Assembly (NCBI RefSeq): GCF_005222755.1
Contig: NZ_STGD01000004.1
Span: 248,001 to 312,000 of the forward strand
Length of the DNA: 64,000 nt
Origin: Roseomonas sp. HF4
Lineage (GTDB): Bacteria > Pseudomonadota > Alphaproteobacteria > Acetobacterales > Acetobacteraceae
Reading direction: 5' to 3'
Shown: positions 41,007 through 49,873 of the stretch, piece by piece
Layout: the number at the start of each line of letters is the position of its first letter
Numbering within the stretch: position 1 is the stretch's first letter
Position numbers and translations under genes: made by a program
Notes under the pieces: generated by a model
The model's input: the letters and a program-made list of their open reading frames with translations, nothing else
Told to the model about the DNA's origin: nothing
The model's database searches: none

Positions 41007-41990
41007 TCAGATGCTGAGCGCGATCTTCCCGAAATGGCGGTTGGCCTTCATGTGGGCCAGTGCCTCCACCGCGTCCTCCAGCGGGAAGACCTTGTCGATC
41101 GGGATGCCGAAGCGTCCCTCCTGCACCGCGCCCCAGAGGTCGCGCCGCATCGCCGCGTATTCGGCGCGGATCTCGTCGCGCGAGCGCGTGCGGTGCGTGA
41201 CGCCGATATAGGCGATGCGCCGGTTGGCATGCAGGTCGAAGTCGAATTCCGCGCGCGCGCCGCCGAGCCGCCCGACATTCACGATCCGCCCCATGATGGC
41301 CGTCGCGCGCATCGCCGCGCTGACCAGCGCGCCGCTGATCTGGTCCACCACCACATTCGCGCCGCGCCCGCCGGTCGCCGCCAGCACCGCGTCCACCCAG
41401 GCGGGGTCGCTGGTGTCCAGCGCGACATCGGCGCCGAATTCGGCCAGCCGCGCGCGGCGCCCCGCATCGGTCGAGGTGCCGACCACGACCGCGGCGCCGA
41501 GGAACTTCGCAATCTGCAGCGCCATCAACCCGACGCCCGAGGACGCGCCGAGGATCATAACCGCATCCCCCTCAGCCATCCGCCCGTTCGTCACCAGCGC
41601 GTCGTGCATGGTGCCGAGCGCGACCGGCAGCGCCGCGGCCTGTTCCCACGACATGTTGCGGTCCGGCACCGGCAGCACGCGGCCCATGTCGGCCACCGCG
41701 TATTCCGCATAGCCCCCGGCGCCCGAGCAGGTGACGCGGTCGCCCGGCTTCACGCCGGCAACACCGGGCCCGACGGCCGCGACCTCGCCTGCGAAGTCGA
41801 GGCCGAGGATCGTCCCGGCGCCGCCCATCGCGCCATGCGCATGCCCCGCCGCGACGCCGAGGTCCGCGCGGTTCAGCGTGGCCGCGCGCACCCGCACCAG
41901 CACCTGCTCCGGCCCGGGGGAGGGGCGCGGCGCCGCCTGCACCTTCACCCCCTCGGCCGTCACCACCGCCGCGCGCATCGTCTCCGTCAT
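41007..41990 (-). CDS. Zinc-binding-dehydrogenase-family quinone oxidoreductase
   Basis: 327 residues of the MDR superfamily, quinone-oxidoreductase branch: MRAAVVTAEGVKVQAAPRPSPGPEQVLVRV, GLDFAGEVAAVGPGVAGVKPGDRV and the NADPH-binding ILGASSGVGLMALQIAKFLGA. No structural-zinc cysteine quartet is seen, which fits the zinc-free QOR branch. It reduces an unknown enone or quinone with NADPH. It is 8 nt from the end of the binding-protein gene upstream. Confidence 0.92.
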   Translation of the reverse strand: MTETMRAAVVTAEGVKVQAAPRPSPGPEQVLVRVRAATLNRADLGVAAGHAHGAMGGAGTILGLDFAGEVAAVGPGVAGVKPGDRVTCSGAGGYAEYAVADMGRVLPVPDRNMSWEQAAALPVALGTMHDALVTNGRMAEGDAVMILGASSGVGLMALQIAKFLGAAVVVGTSTDAGRRARLAEFGADVALDTSDPAWVDAVLAATGGRGANVVVDQISGALVSAAMRATAIMGRIVNVGRLGGARAEFDFDLHANRRIAYIGVTHRTRSRDEIRAEYAAMRRDLWGAVQEGRFGIPIDKVFPLEDAVEALAHMKANRHFGKIALSI

Positions 41991-41998
41991 CGTCGTTC

Positions 41999-43501
41999 CT
42001 ATCCCCTGGCGCCCCTGAGGCCCTGCACACGGATGAGGCCGTCCGGCACCGGGCGCAACCCCTCGATCGCCGCGCCGGTGCCGTGCAGCACGCGCGGATG
42101 CCAGAGGTAGATGTAGGGCCGGTCCGCGAGATACAGCCGCGCCGCGCGGTCGTAGGCGGCGGCGCGCGTCGCAGGATCGACGCTCTGCCGCGCCTCGATC
42201 AGCGCGGCATCCACGTCCCGGTTGCAGTAGCGCCCGCCGTTCAGCGGCACGCCGCAGGCCTTGAAGCCGTAGATGTTGGCATCGAGGTCGACGCGCCCGG
42301 ACCACTGGATGATCAGCGCCTCGAAGTCGCCCGCGGTCCATTGGCGGAGCAGCGTCGCCGTCTCGATCACCTGCAGTTCGATGTCGAAGCCGGCCTCGGC
42401 GGCCATGGCCTGGATCACCTCGGAGGCCTGCAGGTAGTCGGTGGTGTTCGGCACCGAGAGGCGGAAGCGCACGCGCTCGTGCCCCGCCTCGCGCAGCAGC
42501 GCGCGGGCGCGCGCCACGTCGCGCGGCGGCACCGGCACCGACGCCGCGTAGAACGGGTGCCCCGGCGGCACCGACTGGTTGCCCGGCGTCCAGAGGCCCT
42601 CGAAGGCCACGTTGACCAGTGCGCGGCGGTCGATGCTGCGCTCGAAGGCTTCGCGCACGCGCGGGTCGCGGCCGAGCGGCCCCTCGGCGCGCGCGCCGTT
42701 CGCCAGGTTGATCGCGATGTAGAAGGAGGCCAGCGAGGGCGCCTCGATCAGCCGCACGCGGCGGTCGCGGCGCATCTCCGGCACGTCGGATGGGCTGATG
42801 CGCTCGATGATGTCGATCGCCCCGGCACGCAGGTTCGCCAGCCGCACCGTCGCGTCGGGGATCGGCCGGTAGGTGATGCGCGCGGCGTGGATATTCGCGC
42901 GGTCCCAGTAATCGTCGAAGCGTTCGAGTTCCATCGCGTCCTGCGGCACGCGGCGCACCAGGCGGAAGGGGCCGGCGCAGGCGGGCGCGCGCTGGAACTC
43001 GGCGCCCGTCACCTGCGCCTGGCGGGGCGAGACCAGCATCCCGGCGCGGTCGGCGAGCGCCGCCAGCAGCGGCGCGAAAGGTTCCGTCAGCCGGATCGTC
43101 ACTTCGAGCGGCCCGGTCGCGACGACGTCCCGCACCGGTCCCATCTCGGCCCGGCGGGTCGAGCCCTGGGTCTCGATGTGGCGGCGCAGTCCGATGGCGG
43201 CGGCCTCGCCGGTCAGCGCCTCCCCATCGTGGAATCGCACGCCGTCGCGGAGCGTCAGCACGAGCGCGCGGCCGCCATCCTCCCACCGCCAGGCTGTGGC
43301 GAGCTGCGGCACGATCTCGAGACGCTCATTGATGTCGACCAGCTTGTCGCACATCGCGGCGAAGACCTGGCGGCCCGCGACGGTGCGCGACAGCGTCGGG
43401 TCGAGCACGTCGGGGTCCGACGTCAGGCCGATGCGGAGATGCTGCGCGGCGGCAGGCATCGCGAGGCAGGTGAGGAACAGCAGGACGGCAAGGCGGCGCA
43501 T
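41999..43501 (-). CDS. ABC transporter substrate-binding protein, family 5 (peptide/opine type)
   Basis: 500 residues; signal peptide MRRLAVLLFLTCLAMPAAAQ, then the SBP_bac_5 pattern LRIGLTSDPDVLDPTLSRTVAGRQVFAAMCDKLVD, LATAWRWEDGGRALVLTLRDGVRFHDG and VREAFERSIDRRALVNVAFEG. It captures peptides, amino-sugar derivatives or similar. Permease and ATPase genes are not adjacent. First gene of the minus-strand group with the oxidoreductase and D-aminoacylase; divergent from 43696. Confidence 0.93.
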   Translation of the reverse strand: MRRLAVLLFLTCLAMPAAAQHLRIGLTSDPDVLDPTLSRTVAGRQVFAAMCDKLVDINERLEIVPQLATAWRWEDGGRALVLTLRDGVRFHDGEALTGEAAAIGLRRHIETQGSTRRAEMGPVRDVVATGPLEVTIRLTEPFAPLLAALADRAGMLVSPRQAQVTGAEFQRAPACAGPFRLVRRVPQDAMELERFDDYWDRANIHAARITYRPIPDATVRLANLRAGAIDIIERISPSDVPEMRRDRRVRLIEAPSLASFYIAINLANGARAEGPLGRDPRVREAFERSIDRRALVNVAFEGLWTPGNQSVPPGHPFYAASVPVPPRDVARARALLREAGHERVRFRLSVPNTTDYLQASEVIQAMAAEAGFDIELQVIETATLLRQWTAGDFEALIIQWSGRVDLDANIYGFKACGVPLNGGRYCNRDVDAALIEARQSVDPATRAAAYDRAARLYLADRPYIYLWHPRVLHGTGAAIEGLRPVPDGLIRVQGLRGARG

Positions 43502-43695
43502 GGCGGAAGGTTCCCGGATCGGTTTGGTGCGCCCGAGGCCCGTGCCCGCCCCGTTTCCGGGCGATCGGTCGTGCATCCGGCGACATGAAGTCCAGAGCAG
43601 CCTCGGCCTTGCCGGCATTGCGCTGGTCGGTCGCACGCCGGCTGGCCAGGCCCTATTGTTCCGCCCAACGCATCGATGGCGCAAGGGAGGCACCG

Positions 43696-44556
43696 ATGGT
43701 GGCGACCAGGACCTGGCCGGGCCCCTTTCGTGTGCGCGCCGGCGCCCTGCTTTTGCTCGTGGCCGCCTGCGCGGCGCCCACGCCGCCGCTGCCGGCAGCC
43801 GGCACGGCGGAGGCCGCCCGACTGCGCGCGGCCATGCTGGCCGAGGTGCCACGCGCTGCCGTGCCACCGGAGGCGCTCGCACAGCGCTGGATCGCGCTCG
43901 CCCGCGCGGCGCTCGCGGTCGAGGGCCTACGCCCGGGGCCGGCGGAGCTTGCGCTGCTGGTCGACCGCGCACCCGCCGTGCAGCGCGTCGCGCTCCTGCT
44001 CATGCGCGCGGAGGGGCCGTGGGAGGTGCTCGCCGCCGCGCCGGCCAGCACCGGCCGGAGCGGCCGCCGCGGCTACTTCCTGACGCCGACCGGCGTCTTC
44101 GTCCATGATGGCGGCATCCCCGGCTATCGCGCCCTCGGCACGCCGAACGCGCAGGGCATACGCGGGCTCGGGGCGGCGGGAATGCGCGTCTGGGATTTCG
44201 GCTGGCGCCACGCGCCACGGGGCTGGACCGGAGACGGCAGCGAGGCCCCGATCCGGTTCCTGCTGCACGCGACCGATCCCGACGTGCTGGAGCCGCGGCT
44301 CGGCTCGCCGGACTCGCAGGGCTGCGCCAGGATCGGCGGGGCGATGAACCGCTTCCTGGACCGCAACGGCGTGCTGGACGCGGACCTCGAGCCACGCGCG
44401 GCGACCGACCCGCGCGTCGGCGCGCTGCTCGGCCCGGGGCGCACGCCGACGACGCTCGCCGGGCGGATGTTGATCGTGGTGGACAGCGATGCACCCGGGA
44501 TTGCGTCGGCGCGCGCCTCGCAGCCCGGGGCGGGGGGCGGCGCCTGCGCGGCGTGA
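43696..44556 (+). CDS. L,D-transpeptidase-like lipoprotein
   Basis: 286 residues, start fixed by GGGAGG 6-8 nt upstream. A lipobox LLLLVAACAAP indicates lipidation and an envelope location. The catalytic region SPDSQGCARIGGAMNRFLD matches the YkuD S-X-G-C-x-R motif with Cys210, and FLLHATDPDVLEPRLG supplies the His. Such enzymes form 3-3 cross-links in peptidoglycan or attach lipoproteins. The domain is shorter and more divergent than classic YkuD, so the activity is inferred. Confidence 0.82.
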   Translation: MVATRTWPGPFRVRAGALLLLVAACAAPTPPLPAAGTAEAARLRAAMLAEVPRAAVPPEALAQRWIALARAALAVEGLRPGPAELALLVDRAPAVQRVALLLMRAEGPWEVLAAAPASTGRSGRRGYFLTPTGVFVHDGGIPGYRALGTPNAQGIRGLGAAGMRVWDFGWRHAPRGWTGDGSEAPIRFLLHATDPDVLEPRLGSPDSQGCARIGGAMNRFLDRNGVLDADLEPRAATDPRVGALLGPGRTPTTLAGRMLIVVDSDAPGIASARASQPGAGGGACAA

Positions 44557-44605
44557 GGCAGTGCCGGCGCAGCTGCCCGGGCCGCGTTCCGGCCGCCGCC
44601 GGGCG

Positions 44606-45091
44606 TCAGGCTGCGCTGTGCCGCGTCAGCCAGATCCGCGTCCGGTGGCAGGCGATCAGCAGCAGCGAAAATGCGGCATAGAGCACGCTGAGCCCGTTTA
44701 CCCCGCCCGACAGGACCAGGAGGCCGAGGCTGCCCGCGACGCTCAGCACGAGCGCGAGGTGCAGGAGATGGTCGAAGGCCCCGAGGGCGAGCCGCCGCAG
44801 CATCGGCGGAATGCCGAGCGGCGTCGCCAGCGCGGCCCCGAAGGTCAGCGCGAAGACGCCGAGGATGATGGCAAGGCTGCCCTTGCAGCCGACCAGTGCG
44901 ACGAGCAGCGCGAACTCCCGCGCGAGGCCGCTGCCGTCGAAGGCATGGCGCAGCACGAGGAACAGCGCGGCGAGGCCGACCGCGGCGGTGACGGCGGCGC
45001 GCGCCGGCTCGTCCTCCGGCCTCGTGTCGCCCTCGGCGACCGGGCGCGGCAGGAGGGGCCAGAAATCGATGTCGGGGCGGGGCAGGGGCAT
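44606..45091 (-). CDS. Small integral membrane protein
   Basis: 161 residues from ATG 45091, chosen because GGAG lies 8-9 nt upstream; ATGs at 45124 and 45136 are in frame. Four hydrophobic segments (AAVTAAVGLAALFLVL, FALLVALVGCKGSLAIILGVFAL, HLLHLALVLSVAGSLGLLVL, LSVLYAAFSLLLIACH). No family recognised. The region just upstream (45120-45170) is AT-rich for this genome and may hold its promoter. Confidence 0.7.
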   Translation of the reverse strand: MPLPRPDIDFWPLLPRPVAEGDTRPEDEPARAAVTAAVGLAALFLVLRHAFDGSGLAREFALLVALVGCKGSLAIILGVFALTFGAALATPLGIPPMLRRLALGAFDHLLHLALVLSVAGSLGLLVLSGGVNGLSVLYAAFSLLLIACHRTRIWLTRHSAA

Positions 45092-45204
45092 CGGGGGGCT
45101 CCGGTCCGAAGGAAAACGATCCATGAAATTGTGCACGAAGCGGTTGCCATTCGCTTAATCACAAAGCCCGGCGCGGCGCCCCCGCCCGCGTCGGGCTGTC
45201 GTGC

Positions 45205-46380
45205 TCAGCGCGGCAGCAGCCGCTCCGCCAGCGTCGCCCACCATGATGCGCCGATCGGCAGGATCTCGTCGTTGAAGTCGTAGCGCGGGTGGTGGACGTT
45301 GGCATCGTCCGGCCCCCGGCCGCCGCCCAGCATCAGGTAGGCGCCGTCCTTCTTCTCCAGCATGAACGAGAAATCCTCGCCTCCCATGGTGGGCTTGGGC
45401 ATGTGGATCACGCGCACTTCCCCCTGCACGGCGCGGGCGGCGTCGGCGGCAAGGTCGGTGCTCGCGGCCTCGTTCACCGTGGCGGGGTAGAGGCGGATGA
45501 ACTTCGCCTCGGCCGTCGCGCCGAAGGCGGCCGCGATGCCGGCGACGGTCTCGAGGAACCGCTTCTCGAGCAGGTCGCCCACCTCCTTCGCGAACCAGCG
45601 CGCGGTGCCGAGCATCGTCACGGTCTGCGGGATGACGTTGTAGGTGAAGCCGCCGTTGATGTGGCCGATGGTGACGACGCCCGCATCCACGGGCTCGACG
45701 TTGCGGGCCACGATGGATTGCAGCGCCTGCACCATGGCGGCGGCGACGACGATCGGGTCGTTGCCGTTGTGCGGCATGGCGCCATGCGCGCCCTTGCCGG
45801 TGATGGTGACTTCCAGGTTGGCGACGGCGGCCATGACTGGCCCGTGGCGCCAGGCGAAGGTGCCGGCCGGCAGGCCCGGCCAGTTGTGCAGGCCGAAGAC
45901 ACGCTCCATCGGGAAGCGCTCGAACAGGCCCTCCTTCACCATCACCTCGCCGCCACCGAAATTCTCCTCGGCCGGCTGGAAGATGACGTGGACGGTGCCG
46001 TCGAAGTTGCGCGTCTCGGCCAGGTACTTCGCGGCGCCGAGCAGCATGGTGGTGTGCCCGTCATGGCCGCAGGCGTGCATCTTGCCGGGCGCCTTGGACG
46101 CATAGGGGACGCCCGTATCCTCGAGGATCGGCAGCGCGTCCATGTCGGCGCGCAGCCCGATGGCGCGGCCGGACCCCGCGCCGTTGCCGCGGATGACGCC
46201 GACCACGCCGGTCTTGGCGATGCCCGTATGGACTTCGTCGCAGCCGAACTCGCGCAGCTTCGCCGCGACGATGCCGGCGGTGCGGACCTCCTCGAAGGCG
46301 AGTTCTGGGTGTTCGTGGAAGTCCCGCCGCCAGGCGGTCATCTCCGCGTGGAACTCGGCGATACGATTATGAACGGGCAT
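45205..46380 (-). CDS. M20-family amidohydrolase (hippurate hydrolase / N-acyl-amino-acid hydrolase type)
   Basis: 391 residues with the M20D metal-binding blocks RDFHEHPELAFEE, GLRADMDALPI, KMHACGHDGHTTMLLGAA (di-zinc ligands) and FQPAEENFGGGEVM. GLHNWPGLPAG and the C-terminal TMGGEDFSFML complete the family. It hydrolyses N-acyl or N-aroyl amino acids in the cytoplasm. Last gene of the minus-strand group that starts with the VOC gene at 49401. Confidence 0.94.
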   Translation of the reverse strand: MPVHNRIAEFHAEMTAWRRDFHEHPELAFEEVRTAGIVAAKLREFGCDEVHTGIAKTGVVGVIRGNGAGSGRAIGLRADMDALPILEDTGVPYASKAPGKMHACGHDGHTTMLLGAAKYLAETRNFDGTVHVIFQPAEENFGGGEVMVKEGLFERFPMERVFGLHNWPGLPAGTFAWRHGPVMAAVANLEVTITGKGAHGAMPHNGNDPIVVAAAMVQALQSIVARNVEPVDAGVVTIGHINGGFTYNVIPQTVTMLGTARWFAKEVGDLLEKRFLETVAGIAAAFGATAEAKFIRLYPATVNEAASTDLAADAARAVQGEVRVIHMPKPTMGGEDFSFMLEKKDGAYLMLGGGRGPDDANVHHPRYDFNDEILPIGASWWATLAERLLPR

Positions 46381-46398
46381 GGATCGGCTCCGGTCGTT

Positions 46399-47256
46399 TC
46401 ATACGGAGGTTTGCGGCGCGGCGAAGATGAGGGCAAGGCCCCGGCCGAGCGGGATGGGCTCGACGCCCAGGATCCGGCGCATCGGGCCGATGTCGAAAGC
46501 CTTGTCCTCGGTCAGGCGGCGGATCTCGTCGGCGCCGATGCGCGGCAGCCCGGGGATCAGCCGCGCCAGCGGCGCCAGCAGCCGGAGCGGCAGCGCCGGC
46601 ACCGGCAGCACGGGCGGCGCGCGCAGCCCCGCCGCGGCGGCCACGGCGCGCAGGAAGTCGCGGTAGGGCATGGCGGCGGGCCCGGCGATGACGATCGCCT
46701 CCGCCCCCGCCCAGTCGTGGCGGAGCGCGGCCAGCAGGGCGCACGTGACGTCTCCCTGGTGGATCGGCTGCACCAGCGCGCGCCCGCCGCCGGGCAGCGG
46801 CGCCGCGGGCAGGCGCGCCAGCAGCGCGGCCAGGCGGCGGACATTGTCCTCGCCTTCTGCGCCGTAGATCATGGTCGGGTGCAGCATGACGCCGCGGCGG
46901 CCGGAAGCGAGGAACGCGGCCTCCCCCGCGCGCACGCCGTCGCCATGCGCATCCGGCCAGCGGGAGAAGCGCCGCGTCGAGCCCATCAGGACAAAGGAGG
47001 CGCCAGGCTCGGCCGCTGCCAGCAGCGCCGGCGTCCAGCGCGCATGGGCGGTGCTGACGACGCGCTCCGCCCCCGCCAGCGCCTGGCGCAGCGCCGCCGC
47101 GTCGCGCAGGTCCGCGACCCTGGCCGCGCCCGGCAGGCCGATCGCGGCCCATTTCGCGGCATCCCGCACCACCGGAACGAAGGGCATCCCGGCCCCGGCC
47201 AGCGCGCGCGCCAGCGCCGCGCCGGAGCGCCCCGCCGCGCCGACCAGCGCGATCAA
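46399..47256 (-). CDS. NAD(P)-binding epimerase/NmrA-like protein
   Basis: 285 residues from TTG 47256, whose last bases overlap the stop of the preceding dehydratase gene (TTGA). The Rossmann motif IALVGAAGRSGAALARALAG, the SDR-like MGSTRRFSRWPD and MLHPTMIYGAEGEDNVRRLA match atypical SDR/NDUFA9-like proteins. Catalytic Tyr-X3-Lys is not seen; the family often acts as sensor or assembly factor. It is grouped with a sugar-acid-type dehydratase, which suggests a role in the same pathway. Confidence 0.82.
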   Translation of the reverse strand: MIALVGAAGRSGAALARALAGAGMPFVPVVRDAAKWAAIGLPGAARVADLRDAAALRQALAGAERVVSTAHARWTPALLAAAEPGASFVLMGSTRRFSRWPDAHGDGVRAGEAAFLASGRRGVMLHPTMIYGAEGEDNVRRLAALLARLPAAPLPGGGRALVQPIHQGDVTCALLAALRHDWAGAEAIVIAGPAAMPYRDFLRAVAAAAGLRAPPVLPVPALPLRLLAPLARLIPGLPRIGADEIRRLTEDKAFDIGPMRRILGVEPIPLGRGLALIFAAPQTSV

Positions 47257-48977
47257 GGGGCGGCGCGGAGGAAGGCGAGGTCCGCGCCGAGCGGCGCCTG
47301 CGTCACCTGGTCGTGCACCAGGCGGTCCCAGCCGCGGGCGGGCGGGGGCGCGGGGTTCCAGGCGGCGCGGCGGGCGGCGAGCACCGCCTCCTCCACCAGC
47401 AGGTCGAGCGTGCGGTCCTTCACCGAAAGCCGGATGCGGTCGCCCGTTTCCACGAACTGCAAGGGACCGCCCACCGCGGCCTCGGGCGCGATGTGCAGCA
47501 CGATGGTGCCGAAGGCGGTGCCGGACATGCGGCAGTCGCTCATGCGCACCATGTCCTTGACGCCCTGGCGCGCGAGCTTCTTCGGGATGGGCAGGTAGCC
47601 CGCTTCCGGCATGCCGGCCGGGCTTCGTGGCCCGGCGCCCTTCAGCACCAGGATGCCCTGCGGCGTGACGTCGAGGTCCGGATCGTCGATGCGGGCAGAC
47701 AGGTCGGCCAGGCCGTCGAAGACGATGCAGCGCGCCTCCGTCTCGAACAGCGCGGGCGTCGCGGCGCTGCGCTTCAGGATGGCGCCGTCGGGTGCCAGCG
47801 AGCCGAACAGCGCGACGAGGCCGCCGACCGGGGAGACCGGCTCGGCGCGCGCGCGGATGATGCGGCGGTCGACGAAATGCGACCCGTCCCCGATGCGATC
47901 CGCGAGCGAGACGCCGTCGAGGTCCTTCGCCGTCAGGTCGAGCAGGTCGCGCAATTCCCACAGCAGCGCGCGCATGCCGCCGGCGGCGTGGAAATCCTCC
48001 ATGTAGCCCTCGCCGGTGGGCTTGAGGTCGACCAGCACGGGCGTCGTCTCGCTCAGCGCATCGAGGCGCTTGAGGTCGAGGTCGAGCCCCGCCCGCCCGG
48101 CGATCGCGGCCAGGTGCACGATGGCGTTGGTCGACCCGCCGAGCGACAGCAGCACGCGCACCGCGTTGTCGAGGTTGCCCTGCGTCATGAGCGACAGCGG
48201 CGCGACGGGATTGCGGATCAGCCGCACGGCCTGCGCGCCCGCTTCCTCGGCGATGCGCAGGCGATCGGCATGGACCGCCGGCGCCGACGCCGCATCGAGC
48301 GGCATGAAGCCGAGCGTCGCGGCAAGGCAGGCCATGGTGGAAGCCGTGCCCATCACGCCGCAGGTGCCGGCGGTGGTCGCCAGCTTGCCCTCCAGCGTCG
48401 CGATCTTCTCGTCGGTGACGTCGCCGGCGCGGTAGCGCGCCCAGTAGCGGCGGCAATCGGTGCAGGCGGACAGGCGCTCGCCCTCGAAGGCCTGGGCCAG
48501 CATGGGGCCGACCACGAGCATGACGGAGGGAGTGCCGGCGCTGATCGCGGCCATGAGCTGCGCGGGGACGGTCTTGTCGCAGCCGCCCACCAGCACGGCG
48601 GCGTCCATCGGCTGGTTCGCCAGCATCGTCTCGGTGTCGAGCGCCATCAGGTTGCGGTAGTGCATCGAGCACGGGCTGAGCGAGGGCTCGCAGATGCTGA
48701 TGGTCGGGAAGGCCAGCGGCAGCCCGCCGGCGGCGAGCACGCCGCGCTTCACGGCCTCGATCAGCTCGGGGATGGTGCGGTGGCAGTTGTTGTAGTCGCT
48801 CGCCGTGTCGGCGATGCCGACGACCGGCTTGTCCAGCATCGCCTGCGAATAGCCCATCGACTTGGCGAAGGAGCGGCGCAGATAGAGCGCGAAGGCCGGA
48901 TCGCCATAGTTCGATGCGTTGCGGCCGAGGCCGTATGGGGCCTTGCCCCGCCCAAAGTCGTCAGGCTTGTCTGTCAT
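47253..48977 (-). CDS. IlvD/Edd-family dehydratase, sugar-acid type
   Basis: 574 residues from ATG 48977 (GGAGG upstream). Three iron-sulfur cysteines are present: SDYNNCHRTI, LVGGCDKTVPAQLMAA and TTAGTCGVMGTASTMA. True dihydroxy-acid dehydratases usually read GCDKNMPG; the GGCDKT form and the CTDCRRYWARYRAG insertion point to aldonate (pentonate) dehydratases. It would convert an aldonic acid to a 2-keto-3-deoxy acid. The assignment as sugar-acid rather than branched-chain enzyme is an inference from these motifs. Confidence 0.88.
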   Translation of the reverse strand: MTDKPDDFGRGKAPYGLGRNASNYGDPAFALYLRRSFAKSMGYSQAMLDKPVVGIADTASDYNNCHRTIPELIEAVKRGVLAAGGLPLAFPTISICEPSLSPCSMHYRNLMALDTETMLANQPMDAAVLVGGCDKTVPAQLMAAISAGTPSVMLVVGPMLAQAFEGERLSACTDCRRYWARYRAGDVTDEKIATLEGKLATTAGTCGVMGTASTMACLAATLGFMPLDAASAPAVHADRLRIAEEAGAQAVRLIRNPVAPLSLMTQGNLDNAVRVLLSLGGSTNAIVHLAAIAGRAGLDLDLKRLDALSETTPVLVDLKPTGEGYMEDFHAAGGMRALLWELRDLLDLTAKDLDGVSLADRIGDGSHFVDRRIIRARAEPVSPVGGLVALFGSLAPDGAILKRSAATPALFETEARCIVFDGLADLSARIDDPDLDVTPQGILVLKGAGPRSPAGMPEAGYLPIPKKLARQGVKDMVRMSDCRMSGTAFGTIVLHIAPEAAVGGPLQFVETGDRIRLSVKDRTLDLLVEEAVLAARRAAWNPAPPPARGWDRLVHDQVTQAPLGADLAFLRAAP

Positions 48978-49011
48978 GCGCGTCCTCCGCCCCGCCGCGG
49001 AGGCCGACCGC

Positions 49012-49401
49012 CTATTCCGGGCGGTGGCAGACGCAGCAGAGCTTGTTGCCGTCGGGGTCGCGCACATAAGCACCGTAGTAGTGCTCGTGGTAGTGGCGCA
49101 GCCCCGGCGCCCCTTCATCCGTGCCGCCATTCGCCAGTGCCGCGGCGTGGAACCGGTCGACCGTCGCGCGGTCCGCCGTCTCGAAGCCGATGGTGACGCC
49201 GTTGCCGACGGTCGCGGCCTTCCGGTCGAGCGGCGTGGTCACCCAGAACTGCGGCGTGACGTCAGGCGCGGCGGCATAGCCGGCATAGCCGCGGTCCATG
49301 TCGCTGTCCTGCCGCGCCAGGCCCAGCACGGCGAGGACGGGGTCGTAGAAGGCGACGGCGCGCGGCGTGTCGTTGGTGCCGAGGGTGACGTGGCTGTACA
49401 T
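49012..49401 (-). CDS. VOC-family (glyoxalase/bleomycin-resistance fold) protein
   Basis: 129 residues: MYSHVTLGTNDTPRAVAFYDPVLAVLGLAR with the C-terminal half GLRHYHEHYYGAYVRDPDGNKLCCVCH. His near the N-terminus and Glu/His at the C-terminus are candidate metal ligands. Function unknown; it precedes the dehydratase gene by 34 nt and is likely co-transcribed with it. Confidence 0.88.
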   Translation of the reverse strand: MYSHVTLGTNDTPRAVAFYDPVLAVLGLARQDSDMDRGYAGYAAAPDVTPQFWVTTPLDRKAATVGNGVTIGFETADRATVDRFHAAALANGGTDEGAPGLRHYHEHYYGAYVRDPDGNKLCCVCHRPE

Positions 49402-49458
49402 CGCGATGACCGTCCTGCGGGGCGGCGCGAAGCTACCGCCCAGCGCTTCCCGGCGGGA

Positions 49459-49765
49459 TCAATTCGGCTCGAGCCCGGCGCGGCATGTCAGGTCGCGGTG
49501 CAGCGGCGTTTCGCGGATGATGCTCTTGCCCGGCGGCACCTCCCCCATCGTCGCCGGAGCAAGACCGTGGCCGGTGATGAAATCGATGGTCTGGGCGCTG
49601 AGAAGACCTCGGTCAGCGCGGCGCCGGCACTCCGGCACCGGCGCCGGCGTGCCCTTCGGCGCCAGCGCGGAATGCCAGCCGCCCCAGCTGTGGTCCGCGA
49701 AGCCGCGCTCGATGCTGGCCGGCACCTCGGGCAGTTGGGCGGCCGCTGCAACGGGGGATCGCGCG
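49459..49765 (-). pseudogene. Decayed C-terminal part of a Bug-type receptor gene
   Basis: The minus strand reads LPEVPASIERGFADHSWGGW, then HSALAPKGTPAPV, corresponding to the conserved LPxVPTxxExG...APxGTPxPV region of Bug proteins. The family's next helix appears in another frame as AGAALTEVFSA, and the original frame resumes with QTIDFITGHGLAPAT. At least two frameshifts are therefore implied. The N-terminal two thirds are absent. A relic, independent of the intact Bug genes at 11635 and 35988. Confidence 0.6.
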
Positions 49766-49770
49766 GGTAT

Positions 49771-49788
49771 ACGGTAAGATGTTACCGT
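49771..49788. promoter_or_regulatory. Palindrome upstream of the rplM promoter
   Basis: ACGGTAA-GATG-TTACCGT is a perfect 7-bp inverted repeat, 22 nt upstream of the rplM -35. AT content is high for this genome. It could be an operator or a small terminator; no regulator can be assigned. Confidence 0.45.
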
Positions 49789-49810
49789 CTCCGAGAAACC
49801 CTTCCCTGCC

Positions 49811-49839
49811 TTGACTTTCCCGGCCCGCGCGTCGATAAG
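49811..49839 (+). promoter_or_regulatory. Sigma-70-type promoter of rplM-rpsI
   Basis: TTGACT (49811-49816), 17-nt spacer, GATAAG (49834-49839), 34 nt before the rplM ATG. This is the best-matching promoter in the window and fits a strongly expressed ribosomal operon. Confidence 0.75.
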
Positions 49840-49873
49840 CCGCGCAAGTTCAACGCCTGACCCTGGAACACCG

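Noticed and set aside
38766-42110. Plus-strand frame of about 1100 codons opposite the deacylase and oxidoreductase genes
   Set aside because: Antisense shadow; the minus-strand proteins show clear family motifs throughout.
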